Below are positions 1 through 12,740 of a stretch of DNA of 64,000 nucleotides, piece after piece (positions within the stretch are counted from its first letter, which is position 1; every line of letters begins with the position of its first letter). This stretch comes from Limnoperna fortunei (lineage: Eukaryota; Mollusca; Bivalvia; Mytilida; Modiolidae), in the NCBI GenBank assembly GCA_944474755.1, contig OX104116.1, positions 4,405,547 through 4,469,546 of the forward strand, given 5' to 3'. The notes below the pieces were generated by a model that saw only the letters and a list, made by a program, of their open reading frames with translations, searched no databases and was not told where the DNA came from. The position numbers and the translations under genes were made by a program.

Positions 1-1719
1 AAGACTGCAAATTAGCACAGCCCTTTCTCAACTTCCGTCAAATTGACGATGCAGTTGAACCAAACAATCGATTTATTGACTTTCCACATCGTATGTATCC
101 AAACGAGCATAAGGTTCAGGATACCACTGACACTGATAGATCCGTTTCATATTTTGATATACATTCCAAAATCGATACTCCAGGAAGACGTTCTACTAAA
201 CTCTATGACAAACTTAATAAACTTTACAAAAGTCAACTTTCTCTTCTTGTGTTCCTTACGATACAGCATAATGAGTTTACATTGATACGTTACCTCAGAG
301 TTTCCACGATTCCCTTGATCGGTGTTGGTCACGCCATTTAATTAAACATCAAACTCATTGTTTCAATTATGTTGTTAAAATATTATGTACACCGAATAAT
401 CCACACGTGGATATAATTGACAAAAGTGCATGCGGTACCAATGGTAATGTCCTCCAAGCAGGTTGTTTGACAAAATAAAAGATAATGCCTCCCCTTTTCA
501 GTTGAAAATGACAAATGTTATCAAAGTAATTCTTCAAAAGCCAAAACCAAAAGAAATATAAGTTCATTCGTTCTGCCAGACAAATAATAGGGTTTTCCTT
601 AAATGCAATTTAAAGTAACACAACTTCGTTAAATAACCTTTAAACAATATTAATAATTTGTCATTAAAATAAATACATCTATAAACGACTTAGATATAAA
701 TTAAAACAAGAAAGGTTTTATTGTAAATTTATCGATACACAAATTAGGTTCTATAAAACATTGATAAGCTATGTGAGAGTCGTGACTATGGCTTTATACG
801 TTAAGAATACTCTAACACATACCAGAACAACTACATTCTTCAATTTTGCGTTTAATTCCTCTTGCCGTAGAAGCTAATTCTTCAATTTTATTATTCAAAT
901 CCACCATCTGTTGAGCTTGCAACTGCAATTCTCCATGGAACTTACTATTTAAAAACAAGATGTATGACCATGTAAGCATTTTAAAATTTTAGAATAAATC
1001 ATTTTGTTTTAAAATTAAGAAATCAATTATTTTATTATTTTATTTATTTAAAACATGAGGATGTTTTAAATAAATTGACGGTTTTGCAGTTCGATTCCAT
1101 TATATATCATGGTCACAAAATATCCATCTGATAACCCACTAAAATTTGATTTGTTTGAAAATACAGATAAAGAGCTTACTTCTGGCAAATACTGATATCT
1201 ACAAATAATTATACAATTATACTAATACTGAAGAATCTACGTAATTTTTGCTATTGCTTGCTTGTCTATTTTATGTAGATACGATAGGTAAGTTATTTGT
1301 AAATGTGTTATCTGTGTACAGTGTGAAGCTGCAGTGCACAAACAAGACTTTTTGGAATTTACTGCTTAGTATTCATTTTAATAGCAGATAATGTGTTAAA
1401 TAACATATGCATTACATCCTTTTTAAATGTCTTAAATTGTTTTAATTGTTCGTAATTTGCAATATATAAAAACTAATGCAATATGTTGAATATTTAATCT
1501 TGTTTCTACATAATTTGTTGGGTAATATGTTAGGTTTAGGTGCCCCTGATCAGTACTGATAAGACAAAATGAGCTCTTTAAAAAAAAACACTGTTATAAA
1601 CTTGGTACCGGAGTACAAATATAATGGATGTTATTTGTTTGCATTATATATGTTCTGAAAGTGCAACCTGGTGTAACAGAGGAAGGACCTCTTAACTGGT
1701 TTCTAATTTCATCAAAGTG
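1..1719. other. AT-rich DNA, no gene recognised
   Basis: Only short overlapping open frames occur here, none with a domain I recognise or a coherent splice pattern. No tRNA, rRNA or tandem array is apparent. Part of an unrecognised gene or a diverged transposon cannot be excluded. Confidence 0.5.
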
Positions 1720-1905
1720 TGCTATTACATGCAGGCACTGTTTACTCGTCCGGAGTGCAAGCATGGTTTTTATTGAGTTTGGGGTACTCACTTTCTGTTT
1801 TGGTGTCATTTGGTATTTATTTCGCGTTTTTATCTGTTTGTCTATATCCAGATTTGTAATTGTCCCTTTGACCTTTGGAACCTGTTGTTCGGTTGGTTTC
1901 CTAGC
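1720..1905 (+). mobile_element. Degenerate 3' tail of an RT-encoding retroelement
   Basis: This stretch (motifs 'gcaggcactgtttactcgtcc', 'catggtttttattg', 'atttgtaattgtcc' and 'ttgttcggt' in that order) matches the sequence that follows the reverse-transcriptase fragment on the minus strand at 20690-20860. It is therefore a 5'-truncated, diverged 3' end of the same family in the opposite orientation. No coding part is present. Confidence 0.6.
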
Positions 1906-2811
1906 TATTTTTCTTTTTTTCTTTCTGTGTATCTGCCACTATTAATATCCCAGCGGTGAACAATTGCAAAATCTGCGCTGCGTGACCTTGTCATTTGATC
2001 TTTCACGAAATATTGAGAATCGACCATGTTAGTGTACGTTTTCGTGTGTTATCACGCCTTATACAAAAAAACCATGTTATGAAAAACCATACCAGTGATA
2101 GAGAACCAGACGCTATCAATAGAACACTGACATGCAAAATAAACTTTTATGTGACATGCAGTTTCTGAAAAGAAGCCATTTTTATGTATTTCCTATAATT
2201 TTCTTTAAGTTCTGTTCCTGGGTGGTAAATAACCATCAAAAAGTTAAAACTTCCATTTAAGGTACATTTCTAGAATATCACAATTTTAAAACTTTAAGCC
2301 AATACGCAGGCATTAACAACCGTGGACAACATTGAATTTCCAATCAACACTAAAAACTATGAGAGAACTATATCTTTAAATATGGAATTTCTTGTGTACA
2401 GGCTACCTTGTCCTCCAGCATCATTTTGTCTAACTTCGTTATTAACTTTGAATGTTTTATTTCATGGTGCACCACTAGCCAGACCATGACCTTATTTTTT
2501 TCTTTTATCTCTTTTTATCATTTAATTATTTGTTTTGTGTTTGTATTTATGTGTTTTGTTGTTTTGTTTTCCAAAATAAGGAACACTTCTGTCGTTTCTG
2601 ACAAAGTATAGTTTTTGTTTTTGTTAGAGTAACCATTGTTTGTATTTCTGTGTTCCCAGCTATTACAACAAATTGAAACCATTAACACTGTTTAAGCCTG
2701 CTACATAATGTTGTGTGTGACTGCTCGAAGTAAGTAGTTTATGCCACCATATTTCGTTTCTTCCGTTTTTTCGTTTATTTTTTTATGAATTGTCTAATGT
2801 AATTGCATAAG

Positions 2812-2971
2812 GAATTTTTTGTATAAGGATTGCTTTCAATTATTGGGTAGATTATTCGATATAGACGACTTTTGATCGGTTTACGCTTATGCTTTGCGTA
2901 AATCGATCCAAAGTCGTCTATATAATAGAATCTTACCAAACAACTGGAAACAATCCTCATATTTTAAATTC
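2812..2971. repeat. Long imperfect palindrome, MITE-like foldback
   Basis: Two arms of about 75 nt (2812-2886 and 2896-2971) are imperfect reverse complements around a loop of about 9 nt. The best-matched inner parts are 'agacgactttt' with 'aaagtcgtct' and 'ttacgc' with 'gcgtaa'. The open frames here come from the arms and are not genes. No clear target-site duplication was found. Confidence 0.65.
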
Positions 2972-3696
2972 AATATTATAAAAAGAAATAACAGGACCAA
3001 TGTTAAACAAGTTATCAAAACATATTTGCAATTTATTGTTTACGAAGGAATACAATCTATGTCATCAATAAGGTCGACGTCACCAATCAGTCACGCGGTG
3101 GGGGTGGCGTGGCTTACATACCAAGTTAAATTATACAAAATGACATTGCTCAGCTTTTTAGTATTTTATATATTCTGCGTTATCAAACAAACCTTATGTC
3201 ATTGCGAACTTCTACTAAGATGTCATGATTTAGAACGGTTTGTTTAATATCATCACATAATGCCTGAATATTAGCACGCCCCAATCTAACGAGAGCCTGA
3301 AAAATAAAACATTTAACTCGTTGTTTAAACTATTAATAAATTCATTCTCAAGTTTATACACATTGAAAGTAATAATTTAATTATGCTTCGTATTTAAAGT
3401 CGTGCCATTTACAGTAAAAGAGAATATCAATGCAAGTAACATTTTAAGCACGTAGACGAAGTGGAAAATTTTCTAAAGCATATTCCATCTGTCAATTTGG
3501 TCTATTCCTTTACTGTGAATTTGTTATATAAAATCGTATTAGGCTAAGGATAATCACTACATTTGTCGAAATGTAAACCTGAAACATGGATATAATTTTA
3601 TTCTGTGAACATCATTATTTTTACGGACATAAGCAATTTAAATGGTAGAAGCACCTACGCTACAGATGTGTTTTGAAATAAATGTATATTAGAAAA
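2972..3696. other. AT-rich DNA, nothing recognised
   Basis: No convincing open frame, RNA gene or repeat structure is seen between the palindrome and the next SINE. Confidence 0.4.
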
Positions 3697-3915
3697 GTTT
3701 AACGCCACTTTCAGCAATTGTTCCGCTTTTCATTCTGGCGGGAATACGGAAACTGAAAACAACTGAAATTCAGGAAAAAAAACCTTTCAAACGTTATCAA
3801 TTACGTTATAAGTTGAACACCTAATGCCTTTCGTAAGGTTTCAACCCGTAACCTCAGTGTCGAAGCAGATAATCAATAGTAGGTAACTAACCTTCTAACC
3901 ACTCTTTAAAGACGG
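3697..3915 (-). mobile_element. tRNA-derived SINE, minus strand
   Basis: Read on the minus strand this has the family layout seen in the better copy at 42785-43025: a head containing a box-B-like 'aggttacgggttgaaacc', a middle part, and a tail ending in 'gctgaaagtggcgttaaac'. The centre is diverged, so the copy is old. Minus-strand assignment rests on the tail lying at the low-coordinate end. Confidence 0.6.
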
Positions 3916-4266
3916 CAATCGCCTTTTTATATATGATAAAATAACAAAAATCTGTTGTTGAAATTATAAATCATTTTGATATCCTTTATCAATTTCTAAA
4001 TAAAGGATATGAGAAACTTAAACCCCTTTCATACATGGATACTTGTGCGAAGTTTGATTGAAATTAGTACGCAAAGATTGTTAGATTATTGTTTAACATT
4101 TTCACAATTATTTACCCGGTTCAATTGAACAAAATTTTATTTCCTTTATATTGATATTCCAGTTTCTCCTGATACCATTTCCTTGTTGATAAATATTCTT
4201 TTATCTTCATTACAAAATACATGATTGCAGATAGTTTTCCACTTTTGTGAATTCAGAACACAGTTA

Positions 4267-4275
4267 ATATTGGAT
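4267..4275. repeat. Left 9-bp target-site duplication (ATATTGGAT)
   Basis: ATATTGGAT lies directly outside the left inverted end and recurs exactly at 8958-8966 outside the right end. Confidence 0.8.
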
Positions 4276-4479
4276 CAATCTAATTAAAATTAAATCTTTC
4301 ACTTGCTCCCCCCTTCTTGTTATAGGTCGCTGCGTTGTAAGATCTAACAACATCGCATTACAGGTCACGTCAGGGGTCAAAATTTTTAATTTTGATCATC
4401 CAATCAAATTTTAGTTCGAGTTGAGTGATTCGACCAATCAAATACTGGTTTGTATATCACACTAGGCTTTAGTGTCAAA

Positions 4480-4779
4480 ATGGCGATGTCCGATGCATTT
4501 TTGCGGTCTGAAAAGTTTTACACAATATTTTAGTACTCGAGAACTCAAAGAATGATGTTGGATTGTTTAGAGAAAGAAAGGGTTGCGTTGCCGTTCTTCC
4601 TAAAGCGCTAGGGAAATTCTTTCCACTTCAATTTGTATCATTTACATTCCAATGAACATGATGAAGAAAAAGATGAACAAATCGTCATCGCGCTATTTGA
4701 GAGATGTTGGTTTGCTTTTGATATTGCTTGTGGAGAATCAAGTAAACAGAAGTTCAAAACTGAACGGCAGCATAGAAAG
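4480..4779 (+). pseudogene. Broken element-borne first exon, unrecognised protein
   Basis: A start in good context (aaaATGG) opens a 100-codon frame interrupted by TAG at 4531 and TAG at 4609. It ends exactly at a codon boundary before a donor-like GTCAGT. The part after the second stop is rich in charged residues and contains ERCWFAFDIACGESS. I do not recognise the family. It may be a remnant of the element's own transposase gene or a captured host exon. The second element copy at 28.3 kb lacks this segment. The even phase at the donor and the amino-acid composition are the only arguments that it was once coding. Confidence 0.35.
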
Positions 4780-5873
4780 GTCAGTACGTAAATTATATAC
4801 GAAAATATGAACTTTTTTCACAATAAGGAGCGAATTTTTTAACAAGAAAAAAAGGGGGAGGGGAATTACATACGATGAACATACAACATGGTATCAGTAA
4901 AATAGTACTAGTATATAAAACATGTAACTAACGTGGTTAGGAGATTGATAGGGGGAATTAATATTAAACATTTGACAAAAAACTATCAATAAACTACTGG
5001 TAGACATGAATTATTCGACATCATATTTCCTATTGCTCCAGTTATAATCGACATTCATGGCTTGGTTGAGTGTCAGAAAAAATTTAAGGTACATATTGAT
5101 CACCACTAATGAAACGCCATCTCATTTGTAAAACAAAGTTGTGGATTTTTTGTTCTAAAAATTATTTGTCCAAAAAAGGTGTGTGAAAATCAATGCTACA
5201 AATAAAATAGTTATATAGTTATTCAAGTCACTTAATACATGTATAAATTAACATTATCAACAATTTCATTTCAGATTTCTGAAAATATCACAATATCAAA
5301 AACAGATTTATAGATATCATTTGTGCATCACCGAGTCTAGCTGGTACCCTGTATGGAGAAGCAATTTTCAAAAGTTCCAAGTTTCTGTTCAAATTAGATG
5401 AGTTTCACACATGATGCCAACTTGGTAAGTGGAATGTTTACATCTTGTTTTTTTAATCTACTAGTACAATGTATCTTGTAAATAAAAGTTTCAACTTGTA
5501 TAGATCTTCATAAAGTGGATTGTTATTTATAAGTAACCTCACCACATAGATGCATTCTTATATTCTGTATGAAAGTAATTAAAATGCAATATTAATAATC
5601 AAGAATTGAAAAGAGTGCAGTGACATGCAGTTTAAAAAAAATTGCATTTAAAATTTATTCACAATACTAAATATGGTTTACATTTATGATGTGACCATTG
5701 TTTAGATAAATACATGTACCTTGATTTATAACAGCATAAGGACAGCTTGTAAACTTGGTTCATTGGCTACATGTATGATTAAATTAGGTGCTAATCAATT
5801 TGTAACTTTGAATTAAAATTATTGAACCATTTCCTGTAAAGGTATGCAGTTGACTGAATAATAGGGAATAAAC

Positions 5874-6101
5874 TTGATACACATAAAGAATTTCTTCTTT
5901 ACAGAATGTTATAGAAAATTTAAGTTCTTATTTTCTTCCAAGCGACTGCTCTTATTTTCTCATGTTTTCAATTGTTTAAACAGGGAAGAAGATGATCATA
6001 GCTGGCTTTTCTGTTCTGGTCCAAAGTGCTACATGTACTACACACAAATACTCACAAAAGAGTTAAAACAGATGAAAGAAAAAAAATTAACAGTATATTA
6101 A
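5874..6101 (+). pseudogene. Exon-like segment conserved between the two element copies
   Basis: A frame containing NREEDDHSWLFCSGP then YMYYTQILTKEL follows an acceptor-like 'ttgtttaaacag'. The same segment recurs with a few substitutions at 29539-29660 in the second element copy, where the frame is also open. Conservation is at least partly shared descent, so coding function is not demonstrated. The protein family is unknown to me. Confidence 0.3.
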
Positions 6102-6456
6102 GATATCAGTGTCATGACTTATACACTATAGATGGATAACAGTACCTTAAAGAATGCTATTTTTTCAAAATCTATCATCTATTGCACTTCAAAGGGATAT
6201 ATACATGTACAATGGACAGGAAGAAATTGGAATTCTTCAGTTGCTTTTATTTTATATTAAAATTATCATCTGCATCAACTGACTTAGAAATTAAAAAATA
6301 TCATGAAAACAAAAACTGTTGTATGATAGCTTTTTGACAAACAATTTTATAAATGCAATGTACATCTGAACTTGGAATAAAATAAAAGTGGAATGCCTGG
6401 AGCAATCTGAAGTACCATGATGAAAACCATGACCTTTTGTAAATTGAGATTAGATG

Positions 6457-6870
6457 TGAGCGCACCCATAATAAGACTCAAACCTGCAACCCCAGTGTTA
6501 ACAGTCATGTAACCAACTGGGATTTAACGTCAGTTTCAACAAATTTTCAATTATATCGTTTCCCAGTTTTTATTGTCTTGCCTGTGGGGACTGGAGTCAA
6601 AACATAGGAATCTGGAGACTACATAAACACTATATATTTTATATCTGTGTAAGCTTAAGTCCTAGGTAAATCAAATTTTGTCTAGTGGAAGCTTATGATG
6701 AGTACTACATTAAAGTTATTGGATTAGGGCAGTTCCTAAGTAACCATGACAATAATTGGTATAAAAACTAGTGAAACTCAAACTCAGAACCTCAGTGGTG
6801 ACAGGCACTTGATCAAAAGTAAAATGACTAATCACTATGTTAATCACTCAGCCACAATAAAGGGCTCTGT
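6457..6870 (-). mobile_element. Two old SINE head fragments (minus) inside the 4.68-kb element
   Basis: Two stretches (about 6457-6600 and 6735-6870) carry 'actcaaacctgcaacc' and 'actcagaacctcagtg', the reverse complement of the SINE head with its box-B region. Both are diverged and incomplete. Confidence 0.4.
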
Positions 6871-8957
6871 AATCAAGAGAAGACCAAGACCCCTAAAGAT
6901 AAGAAATGCACATATCAAAGATACTCCAGACCAGTAGGAAGAATTGCACTTGTGTATACTACTTTACCAATTGAAAGTAATGCTTCTGTCAAGTCTGACT
7001 CTAATTACATACACCTGAATACAATTTGAAAATGAGAAAATGTGTACCGATGACATTTAAGTCTGGATTAACACATATTGGTTAACACACTCATTTTTCT
7101 TCTCTAAGTTCACTCTACTCTAGCTAGAAAATATTTGGCAAAACACTATAAAAATTTGCCGGTGAAGAGATATCATTATGTTGTAACTGTGTGCTAAGTA
7201 TCATAAAGATGTGACGTCATCTTCCTAAACAATGCTTCAGTGCAAAGGTAACCCTGAGGTTGGGTGGACGAAAAAACGAGCCAAAAATCTGTACATGTAT
7301 GTCCCCAACAGGTGTACATGATAAAATGCAAATAATGTAGACTAATACTGGATGCACTGAAGCCAGAGACTGGGGCATTTGACTACTATTGTGGAAACTA
7401 AACTAGTATAGGCATATATTTAACATTCATTTGACATATTGCACATTTTAGTAATGTACATGTTGTACATGAATATTACAACTTTAGTTTACCTTAAACA
7501 CTGTTAAAGGAGAATTAAGAATCCTTCCACCTGTGCCTGCTTTTTAAGGTAGTCATTCTGGATGGGTCTTTTTGGCCTATAATTCATTTTGTGTACATTT
7601 GTAACAAGAAATATAAAAACTTGACTCAATAAAATTATAATTAAATGTTTCCTCCTTTTAGCAAAGTCAAACAGGGGTTGACTCTTGAATCTACAATTGA
7701 TTACATGGTTGACGACTACCTTAATTCACAAGTCAGCAGAAGGTTTGAGGTTTTCTGTTGGGTACTTTGGTTCCTATTAAAAACTGAAGGTCATGAATTT
7801 GATGAAAGTACAAAAAACAAAAATTCAAATTGGAAAACATACCCTACCATGAATTTGAAATAAAATCACATCTGGAACACTAATTTTTTCAAATGGGAAA
7901 ATTAAAAAGGATATGCCGAAAGTTTTACTATAGGAAGTGTGTAAGCTACATGGTTCAGTGGAAGAAATTTCAGTAACTGAAGCAATTTCAAATATGAACA
8001 CAAAGTTTAGGTACGGTGTTATGTTTATTCTGTCATAATTGCAAATAAACAATTAAAAATGAATAATGTCTAGAGTGATCTCTAAGTCAATAAATGGGTT
8101 CCTTTAGTTTATGATGGTGTAACATTACACAAAGTAACAAGTCATATATAGGCACTGCCAAACAGATTTGGCTCAAGCAATCATAGCATTGTAATGACCA
8201 TCTTGGTTTTCTTGTCACTAAATCCTTTCCACTTTTTAGCCATGTCCTTCGTATTTTTTAAAGAAATCTTCATGTCTGCGTGAAATTTGCTGTTCCTGGT
8301 TAAAATAATACGTATTTATCCAAGTTTAAACTATAATGAAGCCGATATTAACCGCATGATCCAAAAGCCCTTTTTCCATCAATATCTTCGTTGGTGACAG
8401 TTTAAATTTAAACTGGAGGCTGTCAATTAGTTTTGTAACTGGGGGACATCTACCTTTATTTTTTCAATAATACATTACAAAGCATTTCAGTCCGATTCCA
8501 GTGTGTAAAATGTTTCCGTTCGATTTCACGTTCCACCTGGTCCTGGTACGGCTGGTGAAATGGGCTGGTGTAGCTTCGATTTGCACGAATGAAACTCCAC
8601 AAATAAAAACCACATTGTGATTTTAATCGTATGTACAACTTTCGTAACGTTGTTTATTCAGTAGATTCCATATTTGTAAGAAAATTTGCTTCTATTTGGT
8701 TTGTTTACATCTCCGGTAACAATCTTGTTGACGTATTGTAATACATTTGGTACACTTTGGCGTCGAATGGAAAAACCCGATTTGCCGATGTTCCGAACGT
8801 ATACCCTAAGATTGGCCAAGCTCGATTTTGATTGGCTAACGAAAAATCTATGCATATGACCCCTGACGTGACCTGTAATGGGATGTTGTTAGATCTACAC
8901 GCAGCGACCTTAGCAAAAAGGGGGGAGCAAGTGAAAGATTTAATTTTAATTAGATTG

Positions 8958-8966
8958 ATATTGGAT
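8958..8966. repeat. Right 9-bp target-site duplication (ATATTGGAT)
   Basis: Exact copy of 4267-4275, adjoining the right inverted end. Confidence 0.8.
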
Positions 8967-9005
8967 ACACCTATTACTGACTTGTAGTATATGATACCCA
9001 TCCAT

Positions 9006-9240
9006 TTTCATCAACATACAATTTCACATAACACAGTAACAGAAGCGAGAGGTTTGGCATGCTAAAAAACCTGATTTAACCCACCATTTCTTTTGAAATT
9101 TCCAAAAACAAGTCAAAACCATTGTTGTAGTTTTGTGGTTGTTAGTTCTAACGTTTGCCAATTGCTTGGACTTTAACTTGTGGATTCTCTTTTTTAACAG
9201 TTTCCGTGGTGTTCGGTATTTTGTTATTACCTTCACTTAT
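9006..9240. repeat. Interspersed 'gcgagaggtttggcatg' repeat
   Basis: The core 'gagaggtttggcatg...aa..ctgatttaacccacc' reappears at 44474-44580 in intron 1 of the main gene with the same neighbours ('catcaacata...cacagtaac'). I associate this repeat with mytilid genomes from general knowledge; no protein is encoded. Confidence 0.55.
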
Positions 9241-10359
9241 TGTCCTTGCGACGACAATAGTAAACGGAGGATTTTAATACTACTTGGTATGTCTATTGGT
9301 GGAAGCCAAATAGACATATTTCTAATTTGCACCATTATAAAATTTGTTCTTTATTCTTAAAGCTACTTTAATCATTGACTTTTTTGTAAACTAATCCTGA
9401 ACAAAAATAACTTTGAATTAATGTTGTTTGCCTGAAGCGAAACTTGTGCTGCAGATCAAAAAGAATGAAATAAAGATTCCATTCCTGTAAAGTTTAGATT
9501 CAATTATCCAAGTTTCTTACTTACAATTGTATATTTATTAGAAGCAACGATATAGGAATTGAAAATCTTTAGAACTGATGGATCCTCTCGGAAGTACACC
9601 CTACTCTTTTCTAGTTGTGGGACTAGAAATTGGAAATGGCAAAAAAGTCATACAGCAATTCCATACAAGCTGGTGAACAACTTCAGTATTAGTGCAATAT
9701 TTGTGTAAAGATTTACTGAACTGATTTGAAAACTGAAGGATTCGATCACACACATCAGGAACCCTATTGTCCCCGCCCAGCTACCTGCACACCCGACATC
9801 ATCTTACTACTATGCGGGTTAGAACTTTGTTCAATCATGACAACCAAATATTAATACAATTCTCTATAATAAAGAGATTATTGCCAATATCAGTCATGGT
9901 GACTTATTTGTAGAACTTGTAATGCTGACAGATTTCTGATTAACTTTGATGTTTTAAGTTTTTTTCTGTCTGAAAGATAAATGCTAATAACAGCAGAATG
10001 TCTTGAAAAGCCTTTAATTCTATACACATCGCCATAAGTTAAGCAACACCCTATTATTTTCCATGAATTCATTTAAGATTTTATATATTTTAAATATTTT
10101 CTAAAGAAATGACAATTTATTGAACATTAATGACAAGTGAAACATACAAACAACATGTTTACAGTCGCTTTACTTATTGTTTGATGAAAAAATGTTCAAC
10201 GCAAAGATATAAAAAAAAACAGTGCAAATATAACTTTCATTAGTCAAACATAAGTTTGATTGCATACTTCAATTTCATGAACTTAAAGTAAACAAATCAT
10301 CACAGTTCAACGTTCAGGGAAAGAAAAGTCACTTTGAAATGTGTTAAACGCAAAAATAC
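9241..10359. other. No gene recognised
   Basis: AT-rich sequence with short frames only. Nothing structured was found. Confidence 0.4.
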
Positions 10360-10880
10360 TCAGTAAGTTGTGTAACCACCACGCTTCCGGTAAAGTTCAT
10401 CAACTCTACTCCTCATGCTGTTGACTAATCGACGAAGTGTAGCATGTGGAAAATTCTGCCATTCGTTTTGAATGGGAACACGTAGTTCTTGGACATTTTG
10501 ACAAGCAGGTGCCCTGTTATTGATTTTACGGCCAATGGGACAACGAGCTCTCAACCTTGCAATTGTTTAGGCGCCTGTTAACTGTTCGAACAGCGACTCT
10601 GGTTGCAATATTACTATAGTCACGAGGATATCTTGCAGTGGCAAACGGTTGGCGTGTGGCTACACGAACGAGTGCTCTATCCTCCCTTTCAGATGTTTTT
10701 GGTGGTCGACCTGACCTAGGACGTTCTTGGATAGTTACATCATCTCGATGACGTTTCAGTAGCCAGGATACAATACAAAAGTGAATGCCAAAGTGTTGTG
10801 CTATCAGACGCAAGCTCTATCAACTATTACGCATTCCAACGATCTGCCATTTCTCATCTTCACTTAATTTCAAGGCATTG
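10360..10880 (-). pseudogene. Tc1-like transposase remnant, catalytic core deleted
   Basis: On the minus strand about 10880-10560 encodes the N-terminal helix-turn-helix part of a Tc1-family transposase, with LSEDEKWQIVGM, LRLIAQHFGIH and RPRSGRPPKTS. Stops occur near 10818-10826. About 10555-10360 encodes the C-terminal end (QNVQELRVPIQNEWQNF, LRRLVNSMRSRVDELYRKRGG). Tc1 transposases are usually about 340 aa; the central part with the DDE/D catalytic residues is missing and the two ends are joined directly in different frames. The gene is dead. I could not place terminal inverted repeats with confidence. Confidence 0.8.
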
Positions 10881-11138
10881 TAAAAATGTAAAGGTGAAGT
10901 CGAAAAAGACCAGAAGATGAAATCGTTAAGGAAAACAAGGCTTTTAGGCGTGCTGGACTACCGTACGAAACTGGTTTTGCTATTTAAAGATTTACCTGAG
11001 GAGTTAATTAAAGTAACTTTCCCGTGATCGAATGATGGCTTTAGTTCATAAATAACACAAAGTTAATATTCATTCAGATTTTTGAAATTATAGTAAAAAT
11101 CGAAGAATGTGTCCACGGGACACAGATGCCCCGCTAAA

Positions 11139-11470
11139 TGAAGTCCAAATCAGGAAGTAGTTGTCCGACAGGTCTAAAAGTCGCTTAGGACGTACAACTT
11201 GTGATACTGAACCACCCTGCCAAATTTCAAATTATTCTCATGTATGGTTTCCGAGAAAAGCTTGACGGAAATTCATACGGCGGACGGACGTAAGTACGTA
11301 CAAATGAAGTCACAAACAGGAAGTAGTTGTCCGACAGGTCAGAAAGTTGCTTAGGACGTACAACTTGTGATACGGAACCACCCTGCCAAATTGGTACGGA
11401 CGTACGTACTTACGTACGGACGGACATGAGTAAAACTTAATGCCCCCGACATGTTGTCGCGGGGCATAAC
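11139..11470. repeat. Two-copy repeat with GGGGCAT-type end
   Basis: A stretch of about 95 bp containing 'ggaagtagttgtccgacagg' occurs at about 11147 and again at about 11318, 164-171 bp apart, with 'gtacggacgtacgtacttacg' after it and a terminal inverted pair 'tgcccccgacatg...cgcggggcat'. It looks like the end of an interspersed mollusc repeat. Confidence 0.5.
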
Positions 11471-11714
11471 AATTGTAGGTGTTGATTAACTTATGGCGAG
11501 GTGTATATAAGAAGAGATCTGACAATTATTAATTAAACGAAAAGGTAGAGATAATAATTTGATTTTTGTCATTTTTGTGTCTGCCAGATTCTCGCTATCT
11601 ATGGTTTTCAAAATACCTGCATTGAACAAGTGTGGACACAGAAAAATGTCTCGCCTGCATTCCACATCAGTAACGAAAATAAATTTCGTCATAAGCATTA
11701 CGAAAAAGCATTAA

Positions 11715-12740
11715 ATATCAGCAGCGGCCTGTATACCAAATATTGTCACCATACCATGCATAGTTACAGAGGAACTGTCCTAATACAAAAACTTTAATGT
11801 AGCCGCTGGACCGTGAAATTGAGGTCAAGGTCAGGTGACACCTACCAGACAGTCATGTACTAGTCATCAGCAACTTATATACCAAATATTGTCATCCTAC
11901 CATGCAAGGTTAAAGAGGAACTGTCGTAACCCAAAAACTTTAGCGTAGTCGCTGGACCGTGAAATTGAGGTCAAGGTCAGGTGACACCTACCAGACAGTC
12001 ATGTACTAGTCATCAGCAACCTATATACCAAATATTGTCATCCTACCATGTGTGGTAACAGAGGAACTGTCATAACCCAAAAACTTTAACATAGTCACTG
12101 GACCGTGAACTTGAGGTCAAGGTCAGGTGACACCTACCAGACAGTCATGTACTAGTCATCAGCAACCTATATACCAAATATTGTCATTCTACCATGCGTG
12201 GTTACAGAGGAACTGTCGTAACCCAAAAACTTTAACGTAGTCGCTGGACCGTGAAATTGAGGTCAAGGTCAGGTGACACCTACCAGACAGTCATGTACTA
12301 GTCATCAGCAACCTATATACTAAATATTGTCATCCTACTATGCGTAGTTACAGAGGAACTGTCGTAACCCAAAAACTTTAACGTAGTCGCTGGACCGTGA
12401 AATTGAGGTCAAGGTCAGGTGACACCTACCAGACAGTCATGTACTAGTCATCAGCAACCTATACACCAAATATTGTCATCCTACTATGCGTAGTTACAGA
12501 GGAACTGCCGTAACCCAAAAACTTTAACGTAGTCGCTGGACCGTGAAATTGAGGTCAAGGTCAGGTGACAGGTGACTGACTGGCAAGTACTCATCATAAG
12601 CTACCTCTGTACCAAATTTGATGGACCTAGGGCTTGGGCTTACAAATATATGAAGCAAGATGTCAAGTGTTTACGCCGCCGCCGCCGGATTCCCATACAT
12701 ATGTCTCGCCTCCACTTTCGTCGCAGGCGAGACAAAAATT
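11715..12740. repeat. 146-bp tandem array with hairpin-type end
   Basis: The anchor 'ggaccgtga' occurs at 11808, 11954, 12100, 12246, 12392 and 12538, exactly 146 bp apart each time. Each unit contains 'gaggtcaaggtcaggtgaca' and 'cagacagtcatgtactagtc'. The array leads into 'gccgccgccgccgga' and an inverted pair 'gtctcgcc...ggcgagac' near 12700-12735, a typical end of a widespread mollusc repeat. Confidence 0.85.

Larger units (their letters stand above)
4276..8957. mobile_element. 4.68-kb DNA transposon, 9-bp TSD, Mutator-like candidate
   Basis: The element begins CAATCTAATTAAAATTAAAT and ends with its reverse complement. The outer 40 bp of both ends match perfectly, and imperfect homology runs to about 104 bp (4276-4379 and 8855-8957), including 'ggtcgctgcgt' and 'gtcacgtcaggggtca'. 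A 9-bp direct repeat flanks it. Long inverted ends with a 9-bp duplication are typical of Mutator-like elements in established classification; the assignment is inference because no MULE transposase was recognised. Inside are a broken 100-codon open segment (4480-4779), other exon-like pieces near 5276-5400, 5950-6070 and 7660-7760, and two old SINE fragments. A rearranged relative lies at 28308-30318. Confidence 0.75.

Noticed and set aside
43..341. Overlapping 80-82 codon frames at the window start
   Set aside because: Both plus frames and one minus frame overlap with no recognisable motif; nothing distinguishes them from chance.
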